DNA of 64,000 nucleotides from Theobroma cacao (lineage: Eukaryota; Streptophyta; Magnoliopsida; Malvales; Malvaceae). The position numbers and the translations under genes were made by a program. Below the pieces are notes generated by a model. It was given only the letters and a program-made list of their open reading frames with translations, had not been told where the DNA came from and searched no databases. This document shows positions 14,290 through 25,433 of the stretch, one piece after another. Every line of letters begins with the position of its first letter. The first letter of the stretch is position 1. The stretch spans positions 790,723 to 854,722 of the forward strand of contig NC_030852.1 in assembly GCF_000208745.1 (NCBI RefSeq), given 5' to 3'.

Positions 14290-14600
14290 GGCCGTTCTAA
14301 TGAGAGATTTTCACAGCGAAAAAAAGGGTAGTTGGCGGGAAAAAGGAGGGGAGGGTTTTTGGAAGAGGAAAGAGACTCTTTCCCGACTGTGACTTTTGAG
14401 TTTTTTTTTTTTTTGTTCTCCTTTATTCCGAAGGGTTTTATTCTTCCTAAGACGCGAAACGCGCGTTTTCTTGAAGCCGAGGAGCTGGAGCGGTGCGATT
14501 GAATAGATGAAATTACTATTGTAACCCTCCTTGACCTTTGCCGATGAAATCGGGATTCTGATGATGAGCTTTTTAATTCAATATAGTATGAGCCAGGGAT
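14290..14600 (-). promoter_or_regulatory. ATM leader and proximal promoter
   Basis: This is the region just upstream of the ATM start codon. It holds an E2F-type site (separate entry), a T-rich tract at 14401-14415 and a CG-rich near-palindrome (GAAACGCGCGTTTTC, about 14455-14469) that fits CGCG-box or MCB-like motifs. A long minus-strand open frame here is out of phase with ATM and is not treated as a gene. Confidence 0.5.
14332..14342 (-). promoter_or_regulatory. E2F-type binding site upstream of ATM
   Basis: The minus strand reads TTTCCCGCCAA 43-53 bp upstream of the ATM ATG. It contains a full match to the plant E2F consensus TTTSSCGS. Such sites are typical of S-phase and DNA-repair genes, so cell-cycle control of ATM by E2F is a reasonable inference. 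Confidence 0.6.
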
Positions 14601-15910
14601 TTTAGAGTCCAATATGGTGCTAATCAGTAATCACCAACTGTGGCCCATTACTTGTAGAGCCAAGAATTTACTATAAGGTCATATTTTTATTTTATCACAT
14701 TTATTTATTTATTTATAAGATTTATAATTTAGTAAAGTTCTTATTCGGGTATCTGAACCCAAATCGATTAATAATTTTCAAGTAACGGGTATTCTAACCC
14801 TCAATTAGCACTCTTTCTAAAATTCGATCACATGTTAATTTTACTATACAAAACTTACTTATATCCATATATAACTATCCAAAACAACATTAATCGGATT
14901 TAATTCGGTGTCGCGCCCGATTAAAACTCGTCCATTTTCATTCCTACTTATAATGAGCTTCTTAAGTCAAAATATAGAATGGACATCAAATATAGTCTTT
15001 AAAAGCCTTATATGGCGCTAAACTCCATCTGTGGCCTGTTACATGTAGAGCAAAGTATTTACTATAAAATTTTATTTCTTTTTTAACATATTTATTTATA
15101 AGATTCATAATTTAAGATTATTCCTTATTTGAGTATTCGTGCTCAAATCGATTATTATATAAACAAGAATTGAATATCATAACACTGAAATCAAAATCCT
15201 CTTGAAAACTATGTTGGATATTAATTTTATTATCTAAAATTTATCCATATTTATTTATATTTATCTAAAATAAATTTAATTTGTTTGACACCCGAATAAA
15301 ATCTATCCATTTTCGTAAGAATCCCTACTACACTAATAATGAGCTTATTAAGTCAAAATATAAAATGGATAACAAATGTAGACTTTAAATACCCAATATA
15401 GCACCCCAAATGTGGCCTGTTACATGTACAGCAAATGATTTAGATAAAATTTTATTTCTTTCTTATCACATTTAGTTATAAGATTCATAAATAATTTATG
15501 ATTACTCTTTACTTAGATTTCGCACTTAAATCGATTATAATATAAACAGTTTGGAGAATTGAGTAACCTCACTTTCAAATCAAAATCTTATCCAACATCA
15601 TATCGACTAATAATTTTATTATCCAAAATCCAACCATCCCTATTTATAATTAACCCAAACAATATTAATTCGTTTTGACACCCAATTAACACCCGACCAT
15701 TTCCATCCGTGTTTATAACCAGCTTATCAAGTCAAAATATAAAATGGACCACGGATCTGGACTTCAAAAGCCCAATATGGTGCTAAACTCCAACTGCAAC
15801 CCACTACATGTAGATCAAAATATTTAATACAAATTATTATAATTGAAATTAAATATAACATTTTAATAGATTACACGTACTAAAAAATTCATAATTTGAT
15901 ATAATTAAAA
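14600..15910. repeat. Array A of ~380-400 bp diverged tandem repeat
   Basis: Four diverged units carry the landmark CAATATGGTGC (or variants) near 14610, 15008, 15393 and 15773. Each is followed by a GTGGCC(C/T) and ACATGTAGAGC-like block, then an AT-rich stretch, AAATCGATTA and CTATCCATTTTCAT-like segments. No coding capacity is seen. The same family recurs at 29040-29800, where the final unit ends at the same point. Confidence 0.8.
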
Positions 15911-17719
15911 TTAAAAATTGAAAAACATTTACTTGAACCGTAAGAATTAATGTAAAAAATTATAAAAGTGGATAGGACTTCTTAAAATATTAATATAAAT
16001 GTGTGAAAGTTAACGTAATAAGATAATTAAGTCAAATAAAGATAATTTTTAAACAAATTAAACTTTTAAATTTGTATTCTCGAATTTAAAATATTTAACG
16101 GTTAACAAATTTTAATATATAAAAAAATAATAGTAAGGATAAAAACATTTTTAGTGAAAATTAGTAATTGAACATTTTTGACGAAAAATTAAAAGAATTA
16201 CTATAAAAAATTATAAACGTGAAAAAGTATTGTGGAAATATTGACATAAATTTGTGATATTTAACTTAAAAAGTTAATTAAGTTAAAATAAATATAATTT
16301 TTTAAAAAATTAAATGTTTAAATTTATTTTATCAAGCTAAAAGTATTAATGGTTTACAAATTTTAATTTATAAATGAATAATAATAAGGATAAACACAAT
16401 TATAGTGAAAATTAACAATTTAAAAAACTTGACATAAAATTGTAAAAATTAACGTAAAAATTTATAAAGATGGAAAACATATTGTCAAAATATTGATGTA
16501 AATGTGTAAAATTTAACGTAACAAGTCAATTAAATCAAAATAAATATAATTTTTGTGAAAATTAAACATCTAAATTTATATTATTGAGTTAAAAGTATTT
16601 GAAGGTTTTTAAGTATTAATTTATCAATAAACAATAATAAGAATAAAAATAATTATAATTAAAATAATTAATTATAAAAGTAATTTTTATTATAATATTT
16701 ATTTAAAAAATTTTCAATAATTAATATATTTTACTCAATAATATAAATGCAAATGATTAATTATCATAAAAATTTTGTTTTTCTCTTTGTTAATTCTTTC
16801 CCCTTAATTAATACTTTTTATTTTTGTTTGTTAAGGGTTATTTAAGTCTTTCTCCTCAACCTGCTAGATAGATAGGCAAACATGTTGCAATTTTTTTTTG
16901 TTGATCAATTATCGAAATAAAAGCCTCTAAATTTTCACTATAATTACTAATTTTCACTTTTTTATTTTTATCTTTATTATTATTCATTAATAATTGAAAA
17001 TTTACTAATCATTAAATACATTTAGCTTGGGAATATAAATTTAAGTGGTTAATTTTCACAAAAAATTATTGTAACTTAGTTAACTTGTTATGGTAACTTT
17101 CACACATTTGTGTCAAAATTTTAATAATGCTTGATTTACTTTATAATTTTTTATGTTAATTCTTACAATTTTACGTGACAATTTTAAATTGCTAATTCCC
17201 ACTATAATTATTTTATCCTTTATATTATTCATTTATAAATTAAAGTTTATAAATCGTTAAATACTTTTAGCTTGAAAATATACATTTAAATGTTTAATTT
17301 TCACTAAAATTAGTTTTTTTAACTTAATTGACTTGTTATATTATTTCTCACATGTTTATGTTAATATTTTAATAATATTTGTTGCACCTTTATAATTTTT
17401 TGCATTAATTCTTATAAATTTACGTAAAGATATTTTAATTGCTAATTTTTACTATAACTATTTTTATCCTTACTATTATTAATTTATAAATTAAAATTTG
17501 TAAATTGTTAAATATTTTTAGCTCGAGAGTATATATTTAAATATTTAATTTTCACAAAAATCATATTTATGTTGACTTAATTGATTTGTTACGTTAACTT
17601 TCACATATTTACGCTAATATTTTAATGATGTTTGTTCCACATTTATGATTTCTTTTTTTATTTTTATAATTTTGCGTCAATATTTTTCAATTGTTAATTT
17701 TCACTATAATAATTTTTAC

Positions 17720-18512
17720 GGTAAACTACACTGACATCCTCAACTTTTAACCATAATTACATGCGAATCCACTAATTTTTAAAATAAATATTCTGTCTTA
17801 AAGGAATATCTTCTGTTAGACATATAACTATAATCGTTGGTCAACTGTTAATATTTATGTTAGTTTAATGACGTGACATTATTGAAAAAATAATTTTATC
17901 CTTTATTAATTTTAAAATTTACTAAATTATAATTTTTTTAAAAAAATTCTATCTTACATTTAATCGTCAGTCACTGACCACTCACAGTTGACCACCCAAT
18001 GGACGGATCTGGTTGGAAAGTGCCAAATCTGATCAAATCGAGATCCTTAGAAAAGCACCCATCGTGGTGTTCCTTAAAACGCTGATCAGGTGCTCCCTCA
18101 GGGAGCACAGAAGGGAGCACCGTTTTGATGCTCCCGAGGGAGCACTGTTCGTGTGTTCCCTAATGAGCATATATGGTTGCTTCCTAAGGAGCACCGTTCA
18201 CGTGCTACACAGGGAGCACAAATTTAATGCTTCTTAGCAAGCCCCGATCTTGGTGGTCTTGGGAGCACCAAATATGGTGTTCCTTGAGAAATCCGGTTGA
18301 ATCTGAGCTAGATTTGGGCACTAGGTGGTCAGCTAAGGTAAAGAACATCGTCGGTCGACCTAAAAAAGGAAAAGAATAAAAAAAACATTTTAGATATTTC
18401 ACATTTAAATATTAAATCAGTTTACTTGTTTGAGGTGAGGCATTCACTTTGCAAAGTAATGAATCCACGTATAATTATAGTTAAAAGTTAAAGGTATTAC
18501 TGTATTTCACCC
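17720..18512. mobile_element. TIR DNA element with minisatellite core (possible MULE-like, non-autonomous)
   Basis: Inverted ends of about 54 bp: the left begins GGTAAACTACACTGACATCC (17720) and the right end, reverse-complemented from 18512, begins GGTGAAATACAGTAATACC. Both then share AACTTTTAAC(C/T)ATAATTA. The element splits a unit of the surrounding inverted array, which resumes on the other side. Flanks AATTTTTAC and AGTTTTTTC may be a decayed 9-bp target duplication. No transposase is encoded. The core is a GC-richer cluster of GGGAGCAC motifs. Confidence 0.7.
18085..18275. repeat. GGGAGCAC / GTGCTCCC motif cluster
   Basis: About ten copies of GGGAGCAC or its complement occur in ~190 bp, in both orientations, separated by GTTTTGAT-, GTTCGTGT- or GTTCACGTG-like linkers. 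One pair forms a perfect 9-bp inverted repeat with a 1-nt centre (GTGCTCCCT-C-AGGGAGCAC, 18090-18108). GC content is clearly above the surroundings. Confidence 0.8.
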
Positions 18513-18600
18513 TAAGTTTTTTCTTTATTATTATTTAATTATAAATTAAATTTTGTAAATTGTTAAATTCGTTTATATTTAAATATTAAATTTTTACAAA

Positions 18601-19530
18601 AGAATTAATTCATTGAGACACTTCTAAGAGTAAAATCAAGGAAAATGTTTAAATATAGCATAAACTTTCTTAATTATAAGGCACTATATTGCTTATTTTG
18701 GTACAAAAAAAAAAGAAATTAGGAAATGAAAACAATGAGTGCTAGCTATGCAGAACCCAAGGTCCACAATACCTTCATTAATGTTCAAATAATGCCAAGA
18801 AAAATAAGAAAGATTATCTTCCAAGGCCCATCTTACCATTGCAATAAAATCTGCAAAATAGGAAAAGCAATGACATCTCGATGCTGGCGAAATACATCAT
18901 TGATAAGAAGCAAATTGAGTCCACTTATAAAATGCAAAATCGGTTCTTTAACTTTACTAATTAGAGATTTATTTTTTTATTTTTATTAACTTTCATTCAC
19001 TAGCCCAGATACAATGACTTTATTGTGGAATTTGCCATCACAAGATTATTTAACTGATTACAAGAATTACTTTTAATATCTTCATAAATTATAACTATAA
19101 TACTGACTAAAACCTAATACCAACCAAGCTACAACCAGTATCATCAGATCAATTCAGCTTCCTCGCTACAAAAGAAAATATCTTTGTTGCAAAATGTAGT
19201 GACTTTATATCATTTCCATCTTCCACCTCCCTAAGGCATCTCTTTGTGTTATAAAATCGAATCAATTCCTAAATTCGTATATTTGATGGCGAATCCAAGA
19301 TTTCACATAAGGGGTGGGTAAAAGGTAATCATGAATCAGGTTAATAATTCGATTCAAAACAAAATATTAATCATTTTTGAAATAAAATTAAATTATAACA
19401 TAAATTTCATTTATAATTTAAAAATAAGTTTTCAGATTCACTAATGCTAAATGTTAGGAATTTCAAATTTATATAAGTTAAAAATTTTAATATAGTTATT
19501 TGGTTTGCAAAGATAAAATTGTTTCATTCA
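18601..19530. other. AT-rich spacer, no recognisable gene
   Basis: Only short open frames without family resemblance are present, such as one at 18726-18989. I see no conserved domain, RNA gene or clear terminal repeats in this stretch. Confidence 0.5.
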
Positions 19531-21130
19531 TTCACGAATAAAATTGGAAGAAATGGTGAAAACCATATGTAAAAAAAAAAAGTAGTTTCAAAAAAATTCA
19601 AATCATATGTAAAGGAGAAAAATAATAATAATAGTTGAAAGGCTTCTATAAAGTTCACAAGAAAAAAGGGAAAAACTATGTGCAGTTGTAGTGGATGTTG
19701 AGGCTGCTGTTGACGCTGTTAATGTCGAAGTTTTTTTTTTAATTAGGAAAGTGATTTAACTAACTGTACTATACTCTTTTTAAAATTGTTGAAGTTCAAA
19801 TATTCAGTTACCCGTCGATTCTGAAGTTGAAGTTGAAGACACTGAAGAGGTTGAGCTCGCCAGTTTATGATTGAATTCAACGAAACAGCTAATGTTGAAG
19901 TTGCATGGGTTAAACACCCGGATTCCAAAAATACTTTAGATGCTATCAAAGTTGAAGTGAATGTTGACTTTGCTGTCAGAGTTGAAGTGGACATTTAGAT
20001 TGTTGCAAAAATTGAAACAGAAGTTCAAATTGTTATTGTTGTTGAAATAAACACAACTGATTTTAACTTTTCCGAAGGAAAAAGTTTTTGAGATTAAAAT
20101 AAATTTTTTAAATAAATATTTTCTTTAAAAGTAAAATCTTTTTAACCAATTATAAGGTAGATTCATTATACAAATTACAATAAAAAAAATTTAAACAAAT
20201 AAATTATCTTACATTAAAGTCATCTAATATAATATAAAATTCTAAATTTAGAACAAAACAAGTATCAAAATAAATCTATTATTCAAATGAAATATTTATA
20301 AATGTCTTAAAAAATAAAAGAAAAAGTTAAAACTGTGCAAATTATATACAAAGGAAAAATAAAATAAAAAATAGAAATATTGTTTGATTAATTTATGAAC
20401 AATGAAAATAGAAAAAAGGGCGAAAACCGTTTAAATTGTGTGCAGAAGGAAAACAAAAAATTAAAAAGTTAGTAAATTATTTACTTTAAAGAAAAAATTA
20501 TTTGATTAATTTAAAAAAATAATAGGAAAATTAGTAAAAATTTTACAAATTGTTTACAAAAGGAAATCAAAATAAAAAAAGAAAAAAATATTTTATTAAT
20601 TCACAGAAAAATAGAATAACAAAAATAGTAAAAATTTTGCAAATCGTGTGTAAATAGGAAACAAAATAAAAAAACAGTTACAAGAGAAAAAACATTTTGA
20701 TTAATGCACAGAAAAATAAAATATTGAAATAATTAAAATCATGTAAAATGTGTGAAAAAAAGAGAATAAAATAATAAAAATAAAAATTATTTAATTGATT
20801 ACAATAAAAGAAAATATAAGAAATGGTAAAAACTATTTAAATCGTATTTAAAGGAAAAACAAAATAAAAAAAGAAAAAATATAAAAATTTTAGTATAATT
20901 ATTTAGTTTAAAGTGAAAAAATATAAAAATTTAATTAATTTACGATAAAATAGAAGAAAGGAAATAGTGAAAATCATGTAAATCACGTGCAAAGAGAAAA
21001 TAAAATAAAATAAGAAAAAATATTTAATTAATGCACAAAAAAGATAATAGAAGAAATAATGAAAACCATATAAATCATTAATAAAGATAAAACAAACTAA
21101 AAAAGAGGTGAATGGTTTGTTAAATAAGTT
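19530..21130. repeat. ~100 bp AT-rich tandem array with a GTTGAAGTT-rich insert
   Basis: Recurring blocks of the type GAAATGGTGAAAACCATATG, AAAGGAAAAACAAAATAAAA and TATTTAATTAATTCACA repeat roughly every 90-130 bp at 19530-19650 and 20270-21110. Between them (19680-20050) lies a GTTGAAGTT-type simple-sequence region that reads as alternating Val-Glu/Asp/Asn codons in one frame but is broken by stops. No gene is called. Confidence 0.6.
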
Positions 21131-21578
21131 GGCTCTTAATTTATATTGAAGGTTTATGGATAACATCAAATATTGTAGATATCATCTGTTTTGTTTTTAT
21201 ATAATATTTTTATTATTATTATTTATTTTGTATGCATTTTTATTTTTATTTTATTCTTTTATTTTACTCCATTTTATTGTTAGTTAAATTTAATTAAAAA
21301 TCTTGTGAATTTTAATGAATAGACTTAATGTTTGAGCTTGTTAATGAAAACAAGTCCAAATGATTAAAGTGGAAGTAGAATAGGTGAAACTAAATAAACA
21401 GGATTAAAATCAATAATCAAAAATCAAAGTAATTTAAACAAATAAGACATTCTGAAAAATAAAATAAAAATGAAAAAAAAGAAAGAATAGAAAAAAGCAA
21501 AAGTAAAAGCTAGATGGGCATGATGACAAAGCCATCCCAAACACAGAAGGTGCGTTTTACATCCTGCCCAACCCGTTT
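21131..21578. other. AT-rich low-complexity spacer
   Basis: The stretch holds runs of TTATT/TTTTA and poly-purine A/G sequence, with no gene or terminal repeat recognised. The retrotransposon integrase frame breaks off at its upper boundary, and no 3' LTR is found here. Confidence 0.5.
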
Positions 21579-22195
21579 TTACCATGTTAGATGTGAAAAA
21601 TTACATTCGATAAAAGCTAGTGCTTGCCCTCTAGTTTGAGGATGGTATGCAGTTGCAACCTTATGTTTAACTCCATATTTTGCAAAGAGTGCATCGACAT
21701 ATTTGTTGCAAAAGTAACTCCCCTCATCACTAATAATTGCCCTTGGAGTGCCAAATCGAGTGAAAATATTCCTCTTGATGAACTTCATTACCACCTTCGA
21801 ATCATTGTGAGGAAATGTTGCTGCTTCCACCCACTCGAAGACATAATCCACAGTAAGTAAGATATATCTATTGTTGAATGAACATATAAATGGCCCCATG
21901 AAATCAATACCCCACACGTCAAAAATTTCTACTTCCAACATGTTGTTGAGGGGCATTTCTTGTCGCCTGGAGATATTACCCACTCTTTGGCATCTGTCAC
22001 ACTGCAAAACAAACCTGATTGGAGGACTTTAGCAACAGTTCTTGTTCTTCTAAAATGTCCTCCATAATCCGAAGAATGGCAATGATGAAGCACGCTTTGA
22101 ACTTCTTCTTCTGGAACACATTTTCTCATAATTTGATAATTACACTGCTTGAACAAGAAAGGCTCATCCCACACATAAGATTTAACATCATGCAA
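21579..22195 (-). pseudogene. Integrase of the Athila-like element, truncated before the catalytic Glu
   Basis: Frame 21929-22195 covers the zinc-binding N-terminus (VLHHCHSSDYGGH). Frame 21579-22007 covers CDRCQRVGN, then the core with WGIDFMGPF (first Asp) and [13 protein letters not shown] (second Asp). Sequence identity to the family ends at HPQTRGQA. The third acidic residue, expected in the next few codons, and the C-terminal domain are absent. Truncation therefore falls near 21,620. Confidence 0.85.
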
Positions 22196-22350
22196 AAATT
22201 TCTTTTTCTGGCGAAAATTTAAATTTGGGGAACAATGTTGCTTATCAGATAATTCACAAAGTTAACACACCAAGGGATCGAGTTCTTACTCACTTGAAGG
22301 ATTTGTTCATCCGAGAAAGTTTTCTTGATGACGATTTCCTCCTTACCTTG

Positions 22351-22716
22351 TTATTCAAGCTCCAATCTTGCGAGTTGGTTTGCTTCTTGATTTTCAGTTC
22401 CCTTTTTATCACAGATCTCTAAATCAAACTCTTGTTGTAGCAGGATCCATCTAATCAACCTTGGTTTGGCATCTATTTTGGCAATCAAATACTTAATTGC
22501 AGAATGATCAGTGTACACAATAACCTTAGTGCCAACAAAGTAAGAACAAAACTTATCAAATGCGAATACTACAGCTAACAATTCTTTTTTAATGGTGGTG
22601 TAGTGCATTTGAGTCTCAGTCAATGTTTTGCTTGCATAATAAATAAAATGAAAAATTTTGGATTTCTTTTGGCCTAGTACTACTCCTACAGCGTAGTCAC
22701 TAGTATCACACATCAA
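22351..22716 (-). pseudogene. RNase H domain of the Athila-like element
   Basis: The frame has the Ty3/gypsy RNase H signature [14 protein letters not shown], then [30 protein letters not shown] with its catalytic glutamate, [11 protein letters not shown] and [15 protein letters not shown]. The region between RT and this frame (22717-22832) is interrupted by a stop. Confidence 0.85.
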
Positions 22717-22832
22717 CTCAAAAGGAAGATTCTAGTCTAGAGCTACAATGATAAGAGCAGACACCAATTTCTTTTCCAATTCTAAAAATGCAGCCTTACA
22801 TGCATCATCAAATTTAAATGGGACATCTTTCT

Positions 22833-24348
22833 TTAGCAAATTGCACAAAAGTTTGAGATTTTTGAAAAATCTTTAATGAACCTCCTATAGAAACCAACAT
22901 GACCCAAAAAACTTTTAATACCTTTCACTGAAATTGGTGGTGGAAGCTGCTCGATTGTCTCAATTTTGGCTTTGTCAACCTTCAGGCCCTTGCTCGAAAC
23001 CTTATGCCCTAACATAATGCCTTCTTCCACCATGAAATGACATTTCTCCCAATTTAGCACTAAGTTGGTCTCTTCACACCGTTGAAGGACCTTAGCTAGG
23101 TTCAAAAGACAGTCATCAAAGTTACTGCCAAATACAGAAAAGTCATCCATAAACACTTCAAGACATCTTTCAAACAAATCAGAAAAATAAACATTATGCG
23201 TCTTTGAAAAGTTGCTGGAGCATTACACAAACCAAAAGGCATTCTCCTAAAGGCAAAAGTACCATAATGACAAGTAAAAGTTGTCTTCTCTTGGTCATTA
23301 GGAGTAATAGCAATCTGGTTATAACCTGAGTAACCATCTAAAAAGTAATAAAATTCCTTACCAGCCAAACGGTCCAACATTTGATCAATAAAGGGAAGTG
23401 GGAAGTGATCTTTTCTTATTGCTCGGTTGAGCTTTCTGTAATCCATACATACCCTCCATCTGGTTACTATCCTCGTGGGGATCAGTTCATTGTTCCAATT
23501 TGGGATCAAGTCATCCCACCTTTTTTCAGGACACATTGAATTTGGCTCACCCATAAGCTGTCTGAGATGGGGTAGATGATTCCAGCATCCAACAATTTGC
23601 TGATTTCCTTATTTACCACCTCATTCATAATGGGATTAAGTCTTCTTTGATGCTCAATGGAAGTATGGTGATCTTCCTCTAAAAGGATTTTATGCATGCA
23701 AATGGAAGGGCTAATCCCTTTAATGTCTGCAATAGTCCATCCTATAGCCTTTTTGTGCTCCTTTAATACCTTTAAAAGTTTCTCTTCCTGCAAGTTAGTA
23801 AGTGCAGAGGAAACAATAACTGGAAAAGTGGTTGAATTACCAAGAAATGCATACCTCAAATGTGAAGGTAGTGGCTTAAGGTTCAGCATGAGAGGCTCCT
23901 CAATGGATGGTTTTATTAATGATGATGTAGCAGAAAAATCTAAAGCTTCAAACGGTGTCCTCAATACTCGAGAAGATGCATCCAATAATTTCACACATTT
24001 AACAAAATCATCATCGTCTCTCTCAAAACTAGCTACTATAGATGCCTTTAAAGGGTCTTGGGGGTAACTTTCCTCAAATACCTCATGGGTGATATTGTTA
24101 ACAACACTTACAGTAAAGCATTCATCATGGTCATTGGGAAACTTTAGAGTTCGAAGAATATTAAATGTTACCTCTTGGTTTTGAACTCTCAATGTAAGAT
24201 CCCCTTTTTCTACATCAATAAAAGCTATTGCGGTGCGTAAGAAGGGTCTCTCAAGTATGATTGGTACTTCTCGATCCTCCTCCATGTCCAAAATAATGAA
24301 ATCCACTAGGAAAATGAACTTATCCACCTTGACTAACACATCCTCCAT
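22833..24348 (-). pseudogene. Reverse transcriptase of the Athila-like element (frameshifted)
   Basis: Three overlapping frames cover protease tail to RT thumb: 23506-24348, 23102-23554 and 22833-23177. Visible RT motifs are RVCMDYRKLNRAIRKDHFPLP, FLDGYSGYNQI, TFAFRRMPFGLCNAPATFQR and the catalytic FMDDF. Frame changes near 23530 and 23150 separate finger, palm and FMDDF segments, so no functional polymerase is encoded. Confidence 0.88.
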
Positions 24349-24979
24349 AATCCCTCGTGGATAAGTGAGAGCGATCAGCTAGCTGTAGTGTCACTGTGGT
24401 TGGCTTTACTTCCCCCAATCCTAACTTTTGATAGATTGACAAAGGCATTAAATTTATACTGGCCCCCAAGTCACTTAAAGCCTTAGCAAAGAACAATGCC
24501 CCAATAATGCAAGGTATAGTGAAACTTCCCGAATCCTTGAGCTTCAGTGGCAGCTTGTTATGAATTATGGCGCTACACTCATCGGTTAATGCCACAGTTT
24601 CATACTCGTCAAGTCTTTTTTTCTTTGTCAAGATATCCTTCAAAAACTTGACATATGAGGGCATTTGCTCTAATGCTTCAGCAAACAGTATATTTATGTG
24701 CAGCTTTTTGAACAGTTCGAAGAATTTTTGAAATTGAGCATCTGACTTTTGCTTTTGGAGACACTGAGGAAATAGAGATGGTGGGTTTGTGGTTTGAGTA
24801 TCTTTGACTTGCTCTTGCTGGTCAGAACTTTCAACTGTTATTTCATTCTCAATTGACTTCTTTTGAGGCTTTTCTTGCTTAGCACTGCTGCCAACCAATA
24901 CTTTTCCACTCCTAAGAATGATGGCCTTCACATGCTCTTTTCCTTTTCTTCTTGGATTTGGCTTTGTGTTGCTAGGCAA
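24320..24979 (-). pseudogene. Pre-protease linker and aspartic protease, Athila-like
   Basis: The 219-residue frame starts with a Lys/Arg-rich linker including KAIILRSGKVL. It ends with the protease active-site region ALSDLGASINLMPLSIY, whose DLGAS supplies the catalytic aspartate. The rest of the protease (ILERPFLRTAIAFIDV) lies in the next frame, 23506-24348, so a frame change near 24330 splits the domain. Confidence 0.8.
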
Positions 24980-25159
24980 TGTTCCCTAAGGCCTAGCATT
25001 GATAGCATTGGCTAACTGCCCCATTTGAGTCTTCTAGATTTTTCAATGAGGCTGCTTGACTGTGAATAAGAGCATCTGTCTTTGCCATGTACTGCATGAG
25101 TAAATCCTCCATGGAAGGCTTCTTTTCTTGCACTGGGGGTCTAGGTTGCTGTGGAAAAC

Positions 25160-25380
25160 TCGGAGGAAAATGTGGACGTGGAGCTAATGAAGATCCTTGC
25201 TGGCTGCTTTAAGAGAAATTCGGGTGATTTCTCCACCCAAGGTTGTAAGTATTTGCATACGGGTTATTCTGCTGTGAAAAATTTTGCTGCTTGTTACCAA
25301 CAAAGTGCACTGATTCTGCACTCATTAGATAATGATCGGTAGGATGCTCGTCCCCATAATATTCACAAGAAATAAATGGA
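25160..25380 (-). pseudogene. Eroded gag zinc-knuckle region
   Basis: On the minus strand the frame reads CEYYGDEHPTDHY followed by NNPYANTYNLGWRNHPNFS. Athila gag normally has a C-x2-C-x4-H-x4-C knuckle here. The second and last cysteines are tyrosines, so zinc binding would be lost. The NPYxNTYNxGWRNHPNF tail is a strong Athila marker. Confidence 0.7.
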
Positions 25381-25433
25381 CTTTGTACTGAATGGACTCC
25401 ACAAGCATCAATTTTCTTCGTGAGAGCAGTTAC

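Larger units (their letters stand above)
15911..18600. repeat. Inverted tandem array of ~250 bp AT-rich units
   Basis: Three units in one orientation (about 15911, 16165 and 16414 onward) are followed, after a spacer of about 260 bp, by three-plus units in reverse complement (about 16920, 17190, 17440 and a part at 18513-18600). Shared landmarks are AATTAACGTAAAAAATTATAAA and GTTAACGTAATAAG on the left, and their complements TTTATAATTTTTT and CTTGTTA on the right. No coding potential is visible. The right arm is split by a TIR element at 17720-18512. Confidence 0.75.

Noticed and set aside
14217..14612. 131-codon minus-strand open frame overlapping the ATM start
   Set aside because: It is in a different phase from the ATM N-terminus, is rich in Ser/Arg/Lys without any domain, and lies over promoter and leader.
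18090..18108. Perfect 9-bp hairpin as a transcription terminator
   Set aside because: No gene ends here, and intrinsic terminators of this form are bacterial; it belongs to a repeat cluster.
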